DNA of 48,590 nt, taken from Bacteroidota bacterium. Lineage in GTDB: Bacteria; Bacteroidota; Bacteroidia; AKYH767-A; 2013-40CM-41-45. The notes below the pieces were generated by a model that had not been told where the DNA came from, did not search any database, and was given only the letters and a program-made list of their open reading frames with translations. Both the position numbers and the translations under genes were made by a program. The DNA lies in contig PLYJ01000163.1 in assembly GCA_003151745.1 (NCBI GenBank), positions 1 to 48,590 of the forward strand, in the 5' to 3' direction. Within the stretch, counting starts at the first letter, position 1, and every line of letters starts with the position of its first letter. This document shows, one piece after another, positions 32,879-43,051 of the stretch.

Positions 32879-33913
32879 TTAGTTCACCGTCCAGGTTTCG
32901 CGGCCCTTCAAAAGAGCATCTAAGTTTCCGGGACCTTTTTTGGCAGTCATCTCTTTGATCTGCTCTTCCATTTTGTCTTCGTAACAGAATCTTTCTTCTA
33001 CATAGAAAACACCAAATGGTCGTGGCAGGTGATTTGGATTTTTCGGATTATCGAAGAAGCGGGATAGAATGCCTGCCTTCACACGATCGCGTTCATCGTG
33101 TATCCACAAGTCATTTGCTGAAACGCCATCGTTTATGTTTACAATGACAGGAGTAAATCCATCGAGCTTAATTCCTTTATCGCTTGTCTCGCCAAACAGA
33201 AGCGGCTTGCCTTCTTCCATGAACAAGGTTTCCAGCTTCTTGGTAGATTTTTCTGTAAAGATTTCAAAAGCGCCGTCATTGAACACATTGCAGTTCTGGT
33301 AAATCTCAACAAAGGAAGCGCCTTTGTGACTATTTGCTTTTGTGAGAATCTCCTTCTGATGTTTCGGATCGCGATCCATTGTGCGCGCAACGAATGTTGC
33401 ATCAGCACCCATGCACAAGGCAATCGGGTTAAACGGATGATCAACAGAGCCCATCGGCGTGCTTTTGGTTACAGCTCCTTCATGCGACGTCGGAGAATAT
33501 TGTCCTTTCGTTAATCCATAAATCTCATTATTGAAAAGTAAAATATTGAGATTGAAATTTCTTCTCAGCAAATGAATAAGATGGTTGCCGCCGATTGATA
33601 ATGCATCACCGTCACCGGTAACTATCCATACACTCAGGTCAGGACGTGTTGCTTTCAATCCGCTTGCAACTGCAGTAGCACGGCCATGTATGCTGTGCAT
33701 GCCAAATGTTTCCATATAATAAGGAAAGCGTGAGGAGCAGCCAATGCCGGAGATGAACACGATGTTTTCTCTTGCAATGCCCAGTTCGGGAATAACATTC
33801 TGAGCCTGCTTTAATATAGAATAATCGCCGCAGCCAGGGCACCAGCGCACTTCCTGGTCGGTGACTAAATCTTTAGCTGTAAACTTTTCGGGTGTTGTTT
33901 TAGTAGCTTCCAT
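32879..33913 (-). CDS. korB: 2-oxoacid:ferredoxin oxidoreductase beta subunit (344 aa)
   Basis: The TPP-binding beta subunit oxidises a 2-oxoacid, probably 2-oxoglutarate in the citric acid cycle, to acyl-CoA with reduction of ferredoxin. Its N-terminal VRWCPGCGDYSILKQAQ supplies cluster and cofactor contacts. SGIGCSSRFPYYMETFGMHS and the TPP motif VTGDGDALSIGGNH with LLFNNEIYGLTKGQYSPTS follow in order. The length matches KorB of Bacteroidota. The stop is 9 bp short of being adjacent to korA, so the two are co-transcribed with korA first. Substrate choice (2-oxoglutarate against pyruvate) is inferred. Confidence 0.9.
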   Translation of the reverse strand: MEATKTTPEKFTAKDLVTDQEVRWCPGCGDYSILKQAQNVIPELGIARENIVFISGIGCSSRFPYYMETFGMHSIHGRATAVASGLKATRPDLSVWIVTGDGDALSIGGNHLIHLLRRNFNLNILLFNNEIYGLTKGQYSPTSHEGAVTKSTPMGSVDHPFNPIALCMGADATFVARTMDRDPKHQKEILTKANSHKGASFVEIYQNCNVFNDGAFEIFTEKSTKKLETLFMEEGKPLLFGETSDKGIKLDGFTPVIVNINDGVSANDLWIHDERDRVKAGILSRFFDNPKNPNHLPRPFGVFYVEERFCYEDKMEEQIKEMTAKKGPGNLDALLKGRETWTVN

Positions 33914-33922
33914 TTTCTTAAT

Positions 33923-35767
33923 TTATTTCAACATTTCTTCAATCTTAGCGTCAATTTCTTCAGCGCTGAAAGGCATTCCTTGTATCTTATTCAAACCAAT
34001 GGCAGGGATCAAATATTTATCACGAATGATTTTAATGAGCTGACCGGTATTCATTTCAGGGATCAATACAGTTTCGAAATTGTAAAGCACCTCTCCAAGA
34101 TTCTTAGGGAATGGCTTGAGATAACGAATATGAGCATGAGATACATCGTATCCTTTCATCCTTGCTCTTAAAACTGCACTCTTTATTGCGCCATAGGTGG
34201 AGCCCCATCCAAGAACGAGCAGCTTTCCTTTGTTGTTACCAACTTCAATCGTTTGTTCAGGAATATAGTCAGCAACCTTTTCCACTTTTGCATCTCTGAG
34301 GTGCACCATGAACTCGTGGTTCTTAGGATCATAGGAGATGTTGCCTGTTTCATGTTGTTTTTCTAATCCTCCGATACGATGCTCTAATCCCTTTGTGCCG
34401 GGAATAGCCCAAGGGCGCGAAAGCTTTTCATCACGCTTATATGGAAGGAACTTATCTCCTGCATTTTTCTCCTTCAAAAAGGAAACTTTTATTTCTTTCA
34501 GATCACTTGCCTTTGGAAAAATCCATGGCTCTGCGCCATTGGCTATATATCCGTCGGAAAGGAAAATAACGGGTGTCATAAACTCAAGAGCAATCCTGCA
34601 TGCTTCAAAAACCATGTTGAAGCAATCGGAAGGTGTTGCCGCAGCTACGACAGGCATAGGACATTCACCGTTTCGGCCATATATAGCCTGCATCAGGTCG
34701 CTCTGTTCTGTTTTTGTCGGAAGGCCTGTGGACGGGCCGCCGCGTTGCACGTTGCAAATGATCAATGGAATTTCGAGCATGACTGCAAGCCCCATGGCTT
34801 CACCTTTCAATGCAATGCCGGGACCTGATGAAGCAGTTACTCCAAGCGATCCGCCAAAGCTCGCACCTATTACGGAGCAGATGGCAGCAATCTCATCTTC
34901 TGCCTGGAATGTTTTTACACCAAAGTTTTTATGCTTAGATAACTCATGTAAAATATCTGAAGCAGGAGTGATCGGGTAGGTGCCGTAAAATAATGGCAAT
35001 CCTGATTTTTGTGCTGCAGCGATCAAACCCAATGCTGTGGCTTGATTGCCCATCATGTTGCGATAGGTGCCGGGAGGAAGCTTTGCAGGGCCTACAGAAT
35101 AGCGGGATGAAGATTCTTCGCGCGTCTCAGCAAAGTTATAACCTGCTTTCAGCACTTTTATATTTGCCTCAAGAATGTCAGGTTTATTTCCGAATTTTTC
35201 TGTAAGGAACTTAATGGTATGATCCATGTCGCGGCTATACATCCAGTAGAGGAAGCCCAGCACAAACATATTCTTGGCACGGTCAATTTCTTTGTTTCCC
35301 AAGCCTGATTCCGTCAGGGCAGCGCGAGTCATCTTGGTCACGTCTATCTTAATGACGTTATATCCTTCAAGCGATCCGTCTTCGAGAGCGCTCTTTCCGT
35401 CTGCAATGCCTGCAAGACGGAGGTTCTTGGGATCGAAGCCATCGGTATTGGCGATGATGATTCCGCCTTTTCTCAGGTTGCTTAAGTTAGCTTTCAATGC
35501 AGCTGCATTCATCACTACAAGCACATCGCAATGATCGCCGGGCGTGAATATTTCCACGCTTCCGAAATGTAATTGATAGCCGGAAACACCTGCCAGCGTG
35601 CCTTGCGGGGCGCGAATCTCGGCGGGGAAATCGGGAAATGTGCTTAGGTCATTGCCGAATAGTGCGGCTGTGTTGGTGAATTGTGTGCCTGTCAGCTGCA
35701 TGCCATCACCGGAATCGCCGGCGAATTTGATGGTTACATTATCTAACACATCGGTCTTTCTTTCCAT
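33923..35767 (-). CDS. korA: 2-oxoacid:ferredoxin oxidoreductase alpha subunit with fused gamma domain (614 aa)
   Basis: The gamma domain comes first (about 1-190: [40 protein letters not shown]). It is followed by the alpha pyrophosphate-binding domain ([73 protein letters not shown]). A C-terminal domain ([42 protein letters not shown]) completes it. This gamma-alpha order is usual for KorA in Bacteroidota. It is the first gene of the pair and has a TAACTTTG -7 element 32 bp upstream of its start. Confidence 0.92.
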   Translation of the reverse strand: MERKTDVLDNVTIKFAGDSGDGMQLTGTQFTNTAALFGNDLSTFPDFPAEIRAPQGTLAGVSGYQLHFGSVEIFTPGDHCDVLVVMNAAALKANLSNLRKGGIIIANTDGFDPKNLRLAGIADGKSALEDGSLEGYNVIKIDVTKMTRAALTESGLGNKEIDRAKNMFVLGFLYWMYSRDMDHTIKFLTEKFGNKPDILEANIKVLKAGYNFAETREESSSRYSVGPAKLPPGTYRNMMGNQATALGLIAAAQKSGLPLFYGTYPITPASDILHELSKHKNFGVKTFQAEDEIAAICSVIGASFGGSLGVTASSGPGIALKGEAMGLAVMLEIPLIICNVQRGGPSTGLPTKTEQSDLMQAIYGRNGECPMPVVAAATPSDCFNMVFEACRIALEFMTPVIFLSDGYIANGAEPWIFPKASDLKEIKVSFLKEKNAGDKFLPYKRDEKLSRPWAIPGTKGLEHRIGGLEKQHETGNISYDPKNHEFMVHLRDAKVEKVADYIPEQTIEVGNNKGKLLVLGWGSTYGAIKSAVLRARMKGYDVSHAHIRYLKPFPKNLGEVLYNFETVLIPEMNTGQLIKIIRDKYLIPAIGLNKIQGMPFSAEEIDAKIEEMLK

Positions 35768-35798
35768 TCTGATTGATTTATTTCGTAATAAAATTGTG

Positions 35799-35806
35799 CA
35801 AAGTTA
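35799..35806 (-). promoter_or_regulatory. -7 element upstream of korA
   Basis: On the minus strand the sequence reads TAACTTTG, matching TAnnTTTG. A TTTG lies 24 bp upstream, somewhat further than the usual 19-20 bp, so the -33 assignment is weak. Confidence 0.45.
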
Positions 35807-35880
35807 AGGATTAAACCCTTAAGTAGAGCGCAAATGTAGCGGTAAGTGCGGTTTGAGCTTCATGCTTTTAGTCGCAACGC

Positions 35881-37008
35881 CTACTTCAAAGGAGCTTCCA
35901 TTATTTTACTTGTAATAAAATCCACTTCTTGAATAGTTAGTTCATTAAACATTGGCAACCTCACTAAACAATCCGTATAGAGATCGGAATACGGCAACGC
36001 TCTTCCATCATGTTTGTCCTTGTAATATTGACTCAAATGCAGGCTTAAATAATGAAAAACGGTGTCAATATTATTTTCTTTTAAATGTTTCATGAGTGAA
36101 GTTCGTTGCTCTACGTTTTTACAAACCAAATAAAACATGTGACCATTTTGTGTTGCATAATCCGGAACATCAAAGATTCGTATTCCTTTCTTTTCACTCC
36201 GGCTTTTAAGGACTGAATAATATCGCTCCCATATTTTTTTTCGTTTCGTTTGTATGTCTTCGAGGCTTTCAAGCTGCGCCCAAAGAAACGCTGCAACCAT
36301 TTCAGCAGGCAAGAAAGATGAACCGGTGTCAACCCATCCGTATTTATTTATTTTTCCGCGATAGAACTCAGCCCTGTTCGTTCCTTTTTCCCAAATAATT
36401 TCGGAACGGTTAATAAAGCGCTCATCATTTATTGCAAGCAGTCCGCCTTCACCGGAAGTAATATTTTTTGTTTCATGAAATGAAAAAGCAGCAAGATGAC
36501 CAATGGATCCCAATGGTTTGCCCTTGTAATAAGAATCAATGGATTGGGCTGCATCTTCGATTACTAAGAGATTATGCTTTTTTGCTAATGTCATAATCTT
36601 ATCCATATCACAGGCAACACCGGCATAATGAACGACCACGATGGCCTTTGTTTTCTTGGTTACCAGCGCTTCAATTTTGTCAGCATCTATATTGGGATTA
36701 TCCGAACGACTATCCACAAAAACAATCTTCGCACCCTGCCTCACAAAAGCCAGTGGCGTTGAAACAAATGTGAACGATGGCATGATCACTTCATCGCCCT
36801 GATTTATATCAGCAAGCATGGCGCACATTTCTAAGGCGTCCGTGCAGGAGGTAGTCAGCAATGCTTTTTTAAATCCGTAATGTTGTTCAAAGTATGCCTG
36901 GCATTTTTTAGTAAATATTCCGTTGCCGGAAAAATGCCTGCTGTTAAGTGTTTCATTGATATATGCAGTTTCCTTGCCTGTCAGATAAGGCTTGTTAAAA
37001 GGAATCAT
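35881..37008 (-). CDS. DegT/DnrJ/EryC1-family sugar aminotransferase, WecE (RffA)-like (375 aa)
   Basis: The PLP enzyme would transaminate a dTDP-4-keto-6-deoxy sugar for surface polysaccharides. It opens with MIPFNKPYLTGKE and SRHFSGNG. It has DEVIMPSFTFVSTPLAFV, EDAAQSIDSYYKGKPLGSIG, and the lysine site FSFHETKNITSGEGGLL. The true start is the ATG at 37008. A longer frame to 37176 is only the translation of the tRNA-Leu antisense neighbourhood and should be ignored. It stands apart from any polysaccharide operon. The sugar cannot be fixed, although the sequence resembles WecE more than other DegT members. Confidence 0.85.
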   Translation of the reverse strand: MIPFNKPYLTGKETAYINETLNSRHFSGNGIFTKKCQAYFEQHYGFKKALLTTSCTDALEMCAMLADINQGDEVIMPSFTFVSTPLAFVRQGAKIVFVDSRSDNPNIDADKIEALVTKKTKAIVVVHYAGVACDMDKIMTLAKKHNLLVIEDAAQSIDSYYKGKPLGSIGHLAAFSFHETKNITSGEGGLLAINDERFINRSEIIWEKGTNRAEFYRGKINKYGWVDTGSSFLPAEMVAAFLWAQLESLEDIQTKRKKIWERYYSVLKSRSEKKGIRIFDVPDYATQNGHMFYLVCKNVEQRTSLMKHLKENNIDTVFHYLSLHLSQYYKDKHDGRALPYSDLYTDCLVRLPMFNELTIQEVDFITSKIMEAPLK

Positions 37009-37098
37009 AGGTTTATTTTCTATCGGATAAATTATTCGAAATAGAATTGCAAAGCTAAAAGGATAACCTCCCGATAACTTGAAGTTGTCCAATCTTTG

Positions 37099-37182
37099 TA
37101 CCCGAGGCGGGAATCGAACCCGCACAACCTTGCGATTATTGGTTTTTGAGACCAACGCGTCTACCAATTCCGCCACCCGGGC
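37099..37182 (-). tRNA. tRNA-Leu (anticodon CAA)
   Basis: On the minus strand this 84-nt class II tRNA has acceptor GCCCGGG paired with CTCGGGT (G-T pairs at two positions). The D arm is GCGGAATTGGTAGACGC. The anticodon stem TTGGT/ACCAA encloses loop CTCAAAA. A long variable arm (around ATCGCAAGGTTGT) and a T arm GCGGGTTCGATTCCCGC follow. The discriminator is A and CCA is not encoded. The class II variable arm and CAA anticodon identify leucine. Confidence 0.97.
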
Positions 37183-37283
37183 ATGGAAAGGGGCAGCGAA
37201 AGTACAATAAATTGGGAAATGGAAATGAGGGAATGGGGTAATAATGGAATAAGGAAAAAAGATTCCTTTATACCTATATATCC

Positions 37284-37757
37284 TTATTCCCCTTTTATGA
37301 GAGCAACTGCATAGCAGCTTATGCCTTCTTCTCTTCCTATATACCCAAGTTTTTCTGTAGTTGTTGCCTTGATGGAGAGATCGTTTTCAGGAATTTGCAT
37401 CACAGCACACAATGCTTTTTTCATTGCCATGATGTGATCCTTTATTTTAGGCTGCTGCAAGCATAGCGTAACATCAATATTGCCGATGGAGTATTTTCTT
37501 TCCGCAATGAGCTGAACAACCTTTTTCAGTAAAAGCTTACTGTCAATGTTTTTGTATTCGGCAGAAGTATCAGGAAAATGAATTCCGATGTCGCCAAGGT
37601 TAGCTGCTCCGAGCAAAGCATCGCATATAGCATGAATCATTACGTCAGCATCTGAGTGACCGACAGCGCCTTTGGTGTGTTCGAGTTTTATTCCTCCTAA
37701 CCAAAAATCTTTTTCGTCACTAAGCTTGTGTACATCAAATCCGAAACCTATTCTCAT
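37284..37757 (-). CDS. ispF: 2-C-methyl-D-erythritol 2,4-cyclodiphosphate synthase (157 aa)
   Basis: IspF closes the cyclic diphosphate in the MEP isoprenoid pathway, using a Zn ion. The metal ligands are visible in RIGFGFDVHKL (Asp 8, His 10) and in the GHSDADVMIHAICDALLGA block. Substrate contacts follow in NLGDIGIHFPDTSAEYKNID and the C-terminal KATTTEKLGYIGREEGI. Length and order match the family exactly. A 24-bp-arm hairpin lies 3 bp upstream of the start codon, in the space after porV, which may affect its expression. Confidence 0.97.
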   Translation of the reverse strand: MRIGFGFDVHKLSDEKDFWLGGIKLEHTKGAVGHSDADVMIHAICDALLGAANLGDIGIHFPDTSAEYKNIDSKLLLKKVVQLIAERKYSIGNIDVTLCLQQPKIKDHIMAMKKALCAVMQIPENDLSIKATTTEKLGYIGREEGISCYAVALIKGE

Positions 37758-37760
37758 GGA

Positions 37761-37815
37761 AATTATAAATTATGTATTATAAATGTGCTCAATTCATAAT
37801 CCATAATTTATAATT
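37761..37815 (-). repeat. Large AT-rich hairpin between porV and ispF
   Basis: The left arm 37761-37784 and right arm 37792-37815 are complementary at 22 of 24 positions around a 7-nt loop (GTGCTCA). It fills almost all of the 63-bp gap between the porV stop and the ispF start on the minus strand. It could act as a terminator or attenuator, or be a small dispersed palindromic element. Confidence 0.75.
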
Positions 37816-37820
37816 CTCAA

Positions 37821-39056
37821 TTATTCTGTCTTATCCTTGTCCTGGTTTTCTTTTTTCAAACCGGCGAAATCGAAAATAAGAGTAAATCGCAAAGTGTTTT
37901 CAAGCGGATTACGTTGCTGTGTCGGAATGAGATAGGCAAAGTCGAGGCCGAATACATTATATTTTAATCCTGCTCCGACGGTAAAATACTGGCGATTACC
38001 CTTTGTAGCTGCTTCGTGAAAATAACCGGCACGAATGGCAAATTGCTTGTCGTACCAATATTCCAAACCGGCTGACCATGTCCATTCTCTCCACTGTTCA
38101 GTAGCGCCTCCAGGTGCATCACTGAATGACTGGATCATGCCTGTGGGAACACCTACATTTGGATCTTTACCGGCAAGGATAATTTGATTACCATTAGCAT
38201 CAAGGCTATCTCCTCCGGAAACGTTTCTCAGGTACACAGGAGGAGTAGGCACCAATAGCTTGTTAGCATCTAACGTGAAAGTAAAGCGGTTGTATTCATC
38301 GAGATCGGTGGTAAGAGCAGATCCGATTCGGAGATTAGTTGGAATAAAGTCCTGCGTTCCAGTGTTGGTGTAAGACATTTTTGCTCCTATGTTTGATATA
38401 TCAGCTCCGGATGACCACATCGTTTTCTTTCCTGAAATCTGAATTTCATGCTTGTAGTAAACTGAAATGTCAGCGGCAACAGATGTACCGGCATGAGAGG
38501 TAGTGTTTGATACACCATATCCGCCAGTAAGGTTGGAATAGATATAACGCAGCGCGAGGCCACCTGAAAAATCTTCGCCAAGCTTTCTGGAATAAGCAGC
38601 GTCAATAGCAAATTCATTCGGGTTAAATTGTCCTGTTGTGTTTCCGTATATATCCGTGAATGTGATATTGCCTAGTGAGAAATAGAGCAATGACATGGCA
38701 ATCGTTTGATCATCTTTCAGCTTTTTATATGCTGAAAGATAGGCCAGGTTAATATCATTAACCAAAGCTCTCAACCATGGTGTATATGAAACAGAAAAAC
38801 CAATGTCGTCTTCAATGAAAGCAAGCTTGGCAGGATTCCAATGTATGGAGTTGGCATCGGGTGTTGTTGCTGCACCGACATCACCCATGCCGCCTGCTCT
38901 TGAATCGGGAGCAATTAATAAGAAAGGAACTGCAGTGGTTATGGTATTGATAGTACCTGCCAGCGAGTCCTTTTGCATGGCTGATAGTTTATTTTGTGCA
39001 AATGATTCATGCATTAACATACTGAATCCAACCAGGCATAGAACTAATTTCTTCAT
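37821..39056 (-). CDS. porV: PorV, T9SS outer-membrane shuttle/attachment protein (411 aa)
   Basis: The ATG at 39056 (MKKLVLCLVGFSMLMHESFA) gives a clean signal peptide; a start at 39068 is four residues longer. Typical PorV/LptO features are FLLIAPDSRAGGMGDVGAA, DANSIHWNPAKLAFI and YTPWLRALVNDINLAYL near the N-terminus. Alternating beta strands of an outer-membrane barrel follow, ending with GLKYNVFGLDFAYLIPT. PorV carries cargo from the T9SS translocon to the sortase PorU. It lies 70 bp downstream of porU with its own -7 element. Confidence 0.93.
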   Translation of the reverse strand: MKKLVLCLVGFSMLMHESFAQNKLSAMQKDSLAGTINTITTAVPFLLIAPDSRAGGMGDVGAATTPDANSIHWNPAKLAFIEDDIGFSVSYTPWLRALVNDINLAYLSAYKKLKDDQTIAMSLLYFSLGNITFTDIYGNTTGQFNPNEFAIDAAYSRKLGEDFSGGLALRYIYSNLTGGYGVSNTTSHAGTSVAADISVYYKHEIQISGKKTMWSSGADISNIGAKMSYTNTGTQDFIPTNLRIGSALTTDLDEYNRFTFTLDANKLLVPTPPVYLRNVSGGDSLDANGNQIILAGKDPNVGVPTGMIQSFSDAPGGATEQWREWTWSAGLEYWYDKQFAIRAGYFHEAATKGNRQYFTVGAGLKYNVFGLDFAYLIPTQQRNPLENTLRFTLIFDFAGLKKENQDKDKTE

Positions 39057-39089
39057 TAAAAGGGTCATTTTTTAGTTTTTAGATAACGA

Positions 39090-39097
39090 CAAATATA
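39090..39097 (-). promoter_or_regulatory. -7 element upstream of porV
   Basis: The minus strand reads TATATTTG (TAnnTTTG match), 33 bp before the ATG at 39056. No good -33 TTTG is present at the usual spacing, so it may be a weak or internal promoter. Confidence 0.4.
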
Positions 39098-39125
39098 CGA
39101 GGACAAGTTTAAATAGTTTTAGCAG

Positions 39126-42100
39126 TTACCTTAATACTACCAGTTTTTCAAATTTATCAGCTTCGGAACCATCTGCGGCATGCACTTTAAGGTGGTAAAC
39201 ATACACACCGCGGCCAATTTTATCGCCAAAATCATCCAATCCATCCCATTCTATGCTGTCCGACCGGTACCCGTTACATTCTGTATCGGTACGAATGGTT
39301 TTGACAAGCTTGCCCGAAACAGTATAAATTTGGATGAGAACCACAAAAGGCATGCAAGGTTTGTTATGTTCGAAGAAGAACCTGGTGTTAGTGGTAAAAG
39401 GATTGGGATAGTTTAACACATGAGTCAATTCAAGCTTGGTAGAGGATGATACCACAAATTCAAGCCTTGCTTCAGTTGAATTGTTGTAAACATCCCATAC
39501 TTTAAAAGTAATTGTATGTGTTCCATCAGTTAATCCCGAAAAGGCATAGATAACTTTCCCCGACTGATAGCTGTTAAGATCAGCCTGGTAATAATCGTTT
39601 AACACATAAATCTTCGTGTTGTCATTATCGAGCTGCGCTGTAATATCATGACCTATTCCATTGCCAACGGTACTAACACCACTGGAGTCTGAAATTCTGG
39701 CATATAAGGAGGGATTTTGATCTGTAAGTCCTCCATAGACAAAAGTGGTATCATTCATATATAATTTTACGCTTGGCCCCTTGGTGCTTATCACAGCTTT
39801 TGAATTAGCCCCCCCTATGATGAAGTTTTCAAAATATCCGCTTGCATCCACGGTCTGGTCATCAGCATAGTAACTTAAACGTCCAAAACCATATTGGTAA
39901 GAAATATCTTTAGGCACAACAAAGGTGAAACTGAATTCTCCGTTTACAACACTTACTGCACCTTTATATAAAATACTTTTCTGAAGCTTAAAAGGAGCAA
40001 CATAGCTGACGGATGGATTATTTGCAAGGGTATAAAAAGTCGTTGCTTTATCATACACCGTGGGATAGATCACCCCGTTAAAATTGGAGAGTTTCTTTCC
40101 CTTACCATCGTTCACAAAACCGCCAATGGTAACTTTCTGCAGCGCCTTTATAGTATCAGGTATGGACGTGGCAGTAACCGGGCTGCCATTGATAGTAGTA
40201 GTAGTCACATTCCATTTTGGATACGCAAGGGTTAAAGCAGGATCGCCAAGCAAAAGGAAGTTACGGGTCTGTTCGCTGGAGTATTCATTTTTAGTTAACA
40301 TGCATATTTCACCCATGCGAGGCATGCGGTTGCCGATGGGGTTAAAGAAATGCGTATAAAACTTCTGCCCCAGCTCAAAGTTTGCCTCTGAATATGCCAG
40401 CCTGCAAGTAGTGAAAAGCGCTATTCCTCCTCCCTGTGGATTTAACAACACAAGTTCTCCTGCCGATGTGATGGATGGATCATCCGCCGTGCTGAATTCA
40501 CAGGTGGCTGTCATAAAAGCCGGAAGAACGTTGTAATTGGTCCACCCTGTTATGTCAGCAACCTCCAGTATTCGTGATGCTGACCAGCCCACAGGACCAC
40601 CGTGCCCGATGTAGTTAATCAGTAATGCTCCGCGTTGAACGCGCTGCACGATTGCAGCCTCACAATCAGGAAAGCGATCTCCGCCCGGAGTGGCTACCTG
40701 TTTGTATGAATCTGTGTACATTTTATCAATGTTATAATCCCGGTAGTTAGTGTCCACATATGTATCTATCGTTTCAGACTGCAGGAAGTGTATATCATTA
40801 TCTCCCTGATCGCAAACAAAGGCAACACTATTACGCCAGTCACCCAAGCTGGAAGATGCACCGTTACTGCATATCTGCCCGTTTGAAAAAGTGCCCGGAG
40901 TAGCATAATGAATTATTTTATCAACCATGGCTTCTGCTTCCGTGGCTGTTTTGGCGGGCAATCTTCCCACGCTCATATCCATTAAATTGGTTGAGCCGTT
41001 TTCCCAGTCACCTTCCGTGCTGTCAAGAAAAGTAAAGAAATCATCCGACATATAGGATGTAGTAGGATCATTGGAGACATCGGATTCATAGCAAACAATA
41101 TAATTCGTATTGCCGGGCGTGCGGTATTTAGGATCATACGATCCTCTGCCAAACAGTAAAAGGTATTTCGGAAGAGTGCTGCTGCTGGTTGACCGGTCAT
41201 AAAACATTTTCATAAAATCACGAATGGCAGTAACATCCTGCTTGCCGGAAGAATATTCATTATATATCTGCTGGGGGGTTACTACCAGCACCGTCATTTT
41301 ATCATGATCGCGGTGAAATTGCGCAAGGCGCAAAGCAGCGCTCATAAAATTAGGATGAGCCACAATAATCATATCAGTTTGCGCAAGTCCGTGTAGGTTT
41401 TGGTTATCAATCTTCCCTGTAAGAGAAGGAGAATAATAAACCGTGCCATTAAAAGAGATGAACTCCCGTATCGAATCTGCAGGCAATCGAAAGTTAAATA
41501 TTCCTCCTGCATTACTTTCAGGCACAACATTTGAAATATTCAACGGATCGGTGATTTCCCATACCTGCGTTGACGATGTTGCTCCTCCCAAACTATATTC
41601 GGCAATCTTTCCCGCACCGGTGATGGACGCATTTCTAAATTGAAGCTGGCCGGCATTGGAGGCCATTGCAAGCGAGCGTTGAACGTTAAGCTCAAGGTAG
41701 TTGAGCCATCCCTGCCCCTGCGGATTACCAAGATTGGGATTATATTTTAAATTTACATTAAGAAGATCGCTGTTTGAAATAAAATTAATGGAGGTGCCGG
41801 AAGAACATGGATAAGCGAAGGTGCCAAAAGGATCATCAGACACAGGAGGTACTCCTTCCGACAGGAGAAAACCGCCGTTAGCAGAAAGAGTAAAGCTGCT
41901 GCTGAGATTAATTGAGCGCGCCCACACATCGGATTGCATATAGATTGAATCCGAAACCACATGGTTAGGAAAACTAAATTGAAAGCTAAATGAATTATTT
42001 ACGTCATCAAACACCTCTCCGTACCAATGTCTGCCTGACTTAAGCCAGTTTTCAGCATCTAATTCATGATAAGCATAGTCATCAAAGGTGGTCACTGTTT

Positions 42101-43025
42101 CCGTAGCAGAAGAGGAGGTAGATGATTGCGATTGTATTCTTTTACCGGCCCCCATATCGGCATTGATAAAATAATAAGTCGTATCAGAATACCAGTTCAC
42201 CTGGTGGTGATAATGATTATCGCTGGCGCTGTGCTGCCATCGCGTTGGACCTTCACCATAAAAAAGAACGTAGTCAGTAGGGTTGAATTTCCCGTTGTTT
42301 CCACCCTGGAAGAAAATGGCGTTCTCCTGCAAATCATCAAATCTTGGAAGGTAGTTGGCAAAAGGAAGCATCCCGCCTCCGTTGCCATATATTCTAAGAT
42401 TCTGTGGGTTTATGCCATCCACATTAATGCCGAGATCTTTCAGGTTCTGATATGTGAGCTTGTATATACCATCATTCACTACGCCGAGTTTATACCATGT
42501 GCCTGTTGCAAGCATCGAAGCAGGAGCGTAATACCTTGCTTCCATACGCCTTGCTGCACCTGAAGGCTGCGAGGAAATTGTTACATCAAAGGAAACCACC
42601 TTTTCAAACACGCTGCCCGATGCATTTTTCCGGATGGGAATAAATGAAATTTGAACAAAAGCATTTTTCTTTTCAATAACCAGCTCGGTTTTTATAATTA
42701 TGTCCTTGCCTATTTTGCCTGCATTCTTTATCAGCGCTCCCTCTTTAAGAACTTCATATTGCACACCGCTGAGTTCTGCACTTAAGCCGGAGACAGCGTT
42801 TGTTAAAGGAAAACGTTCTATATATTTCGGAATATCATTAATGTCATAAAAGCCCCCTTCAAACCGCAGCACCTTTACTGCACTTTTTCCGATGTTATTA
42901 GTGACCGGTTCACCCCATTTTATCTGACGATGCACAGGCTGGCCGATACCATCCTTTGCAAGAATGCTATTAGTGAAAAGAAGAACAAAGAAAGAAAGAA
43001 GTAAAAACTTTATCTTGCCCGTCAT
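39126..43025 (-). CDS. porU: PorU, T9SS sortase of the C25 peptidase family (1299 aa)
   Basis: PorU removes the C-terminal signal of T9SS cargo and attaches it at the cell surface. The catalytic dyad is visible: His 808 in LINYIGHGGPVGWSAS and Cys 842 in PAFMTATCEFSTADD. The ATG at 43025 starts a signal peptide (KIKFLLLSFFVLLFTNSILA); an upstream TTG at 43046 is less likely. The C-terminus (LNYPNPFTTNTRFFFEHNKP ... KLVVLR) is a C-terminal domain like those of its own substrates. The length suits PorU of Bacteroidota. It is followed by porV, a recurring arrangement. Confidence 0.95.
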   Translation of the reverse strand: MTGKIKFLLLSFFVLLFTNSILAKDGIGQPVHRQIKWGEPVTNNIGKSAVKVLRFEGGFYDINDIPKYIERFPLTNAVSGLSAELSGVQYEVLKEGALIKNAGKIGKDIIIKTELVIEKKNAFVQISFIPIRKNASGSVFEKVVSFDVTISSQPSGAARRMEARYYAPASMLATGTWYKLGVVNDGIYKLTYQNLKDLGINVDGINPQNLRIYGNGGGMLPFANYLPRFDDLQENAIFFQGGNNGKFNPTDYVLFYGEGPTRWQHSASDNHYHHQVNWYSDTTYYFINADMGAGKRIQSQSSTSSSATETVTTFDDYAYHELDAENWLKSGRHWYGEVFDDVNNSFSFQFSFPNHVVSDSIYMQSDVWARSINLSSSFTLSANGGFLLSEGVPPVSDDPFGTFAYPCSSGTSINFISNSDLLNVNLKYNPNLGNPQGQGWLNYLELNVQRSLAMASNAGQLQFRNASITGAGKIAEYSLGGATSSTQVWEITDPLNISNVVPESNAGGIFNFRLPADSIREFISFNGTVYYSPSLTGKIDNQNLHGLAQTDMIIVAHPNFMSAALRLAQFHRDHDKMTVLVVTPQQIYNEYSSGKQDVTAIRDFMKMFYDRSTSSSTLPKYLLLFGRGSYDPKYRTPGNTNYIVCYESDVSNDPTTSYMSDDFFTFLDSTEGDWENGSTNLMDMSVGRLPAKTATEAEAMVDKIIHYATPGTFSNGQICSNGASSSLGDWRNSVAFVCDQGDNDIHFLQSETIDTYVDTNYRDYNIDKMYTDSYKQVATPGGDRFPDCEAAIVQRVQRGALLINYIGHGGPVGWSASRILEVADITGWTNYNVLPAFMTATCEFSTADDPSITSAGELVLLNPQGGGIALFTTCRLAYSEANFELGQKFYTHFFNPIGNRMPRMGEICMLTKNEYSSEQTRNFLLLGDPALTLAYPKWNVTTTTINGSPVTATSIPDTIKALQKVTIGGFVNDGKGKKLSNFNGVIYPTVYDKATTFYTLANNPSVSYVAPFKLQKSILYKGAVSVVNGEFSFTFVVPKDISYQYGFGRLSYYADDQTVDASGYFENFIIGGANSKAVISTKGPSVKLYMNDTTFVYGGLTDQNPSLYARISDSSGVSTVGNGIGHDITAQLDNDNTKIYVLNDYYQADLNSYQSGKVIYAFSGLTDGTHTITFKVWDVYNNSTEARLEFVVSSSTKLELTHVLNYPNPFTTNTRFFFEHNKPCMPFVVLIQIYTVSGKLVKTIRTDTECNGYRSDSIEWDGLDDFGDKIGRGVYVYHLKVHAADGSEADKFEKLVVLR

Positions 43026-43043
43026 GCGTATTAAAATTTTGCT

Positions 43044-43051
43044 CAAAGTTA
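43044..43051 (-). promoter_or_regulatory. -7 element upstream of porU
   Basis: The minus strand reads TAACTTTG, matching TAnnTTTG, about 18 bp before the preferred ATG. A TTTG lies upstream at a spacing of only 12 bp, so the -33 box is not convincing. Confidence 0.4.

Noticed and set aside
37009-37176. N-terminal extension of the aminotransferase starting MAELVDALVSKTNN
   Set aside because: This is the translation of the tRNA-Leu on the same strand (the VRVRFPPR text is its T arm). The real start is the ATG at 37008.
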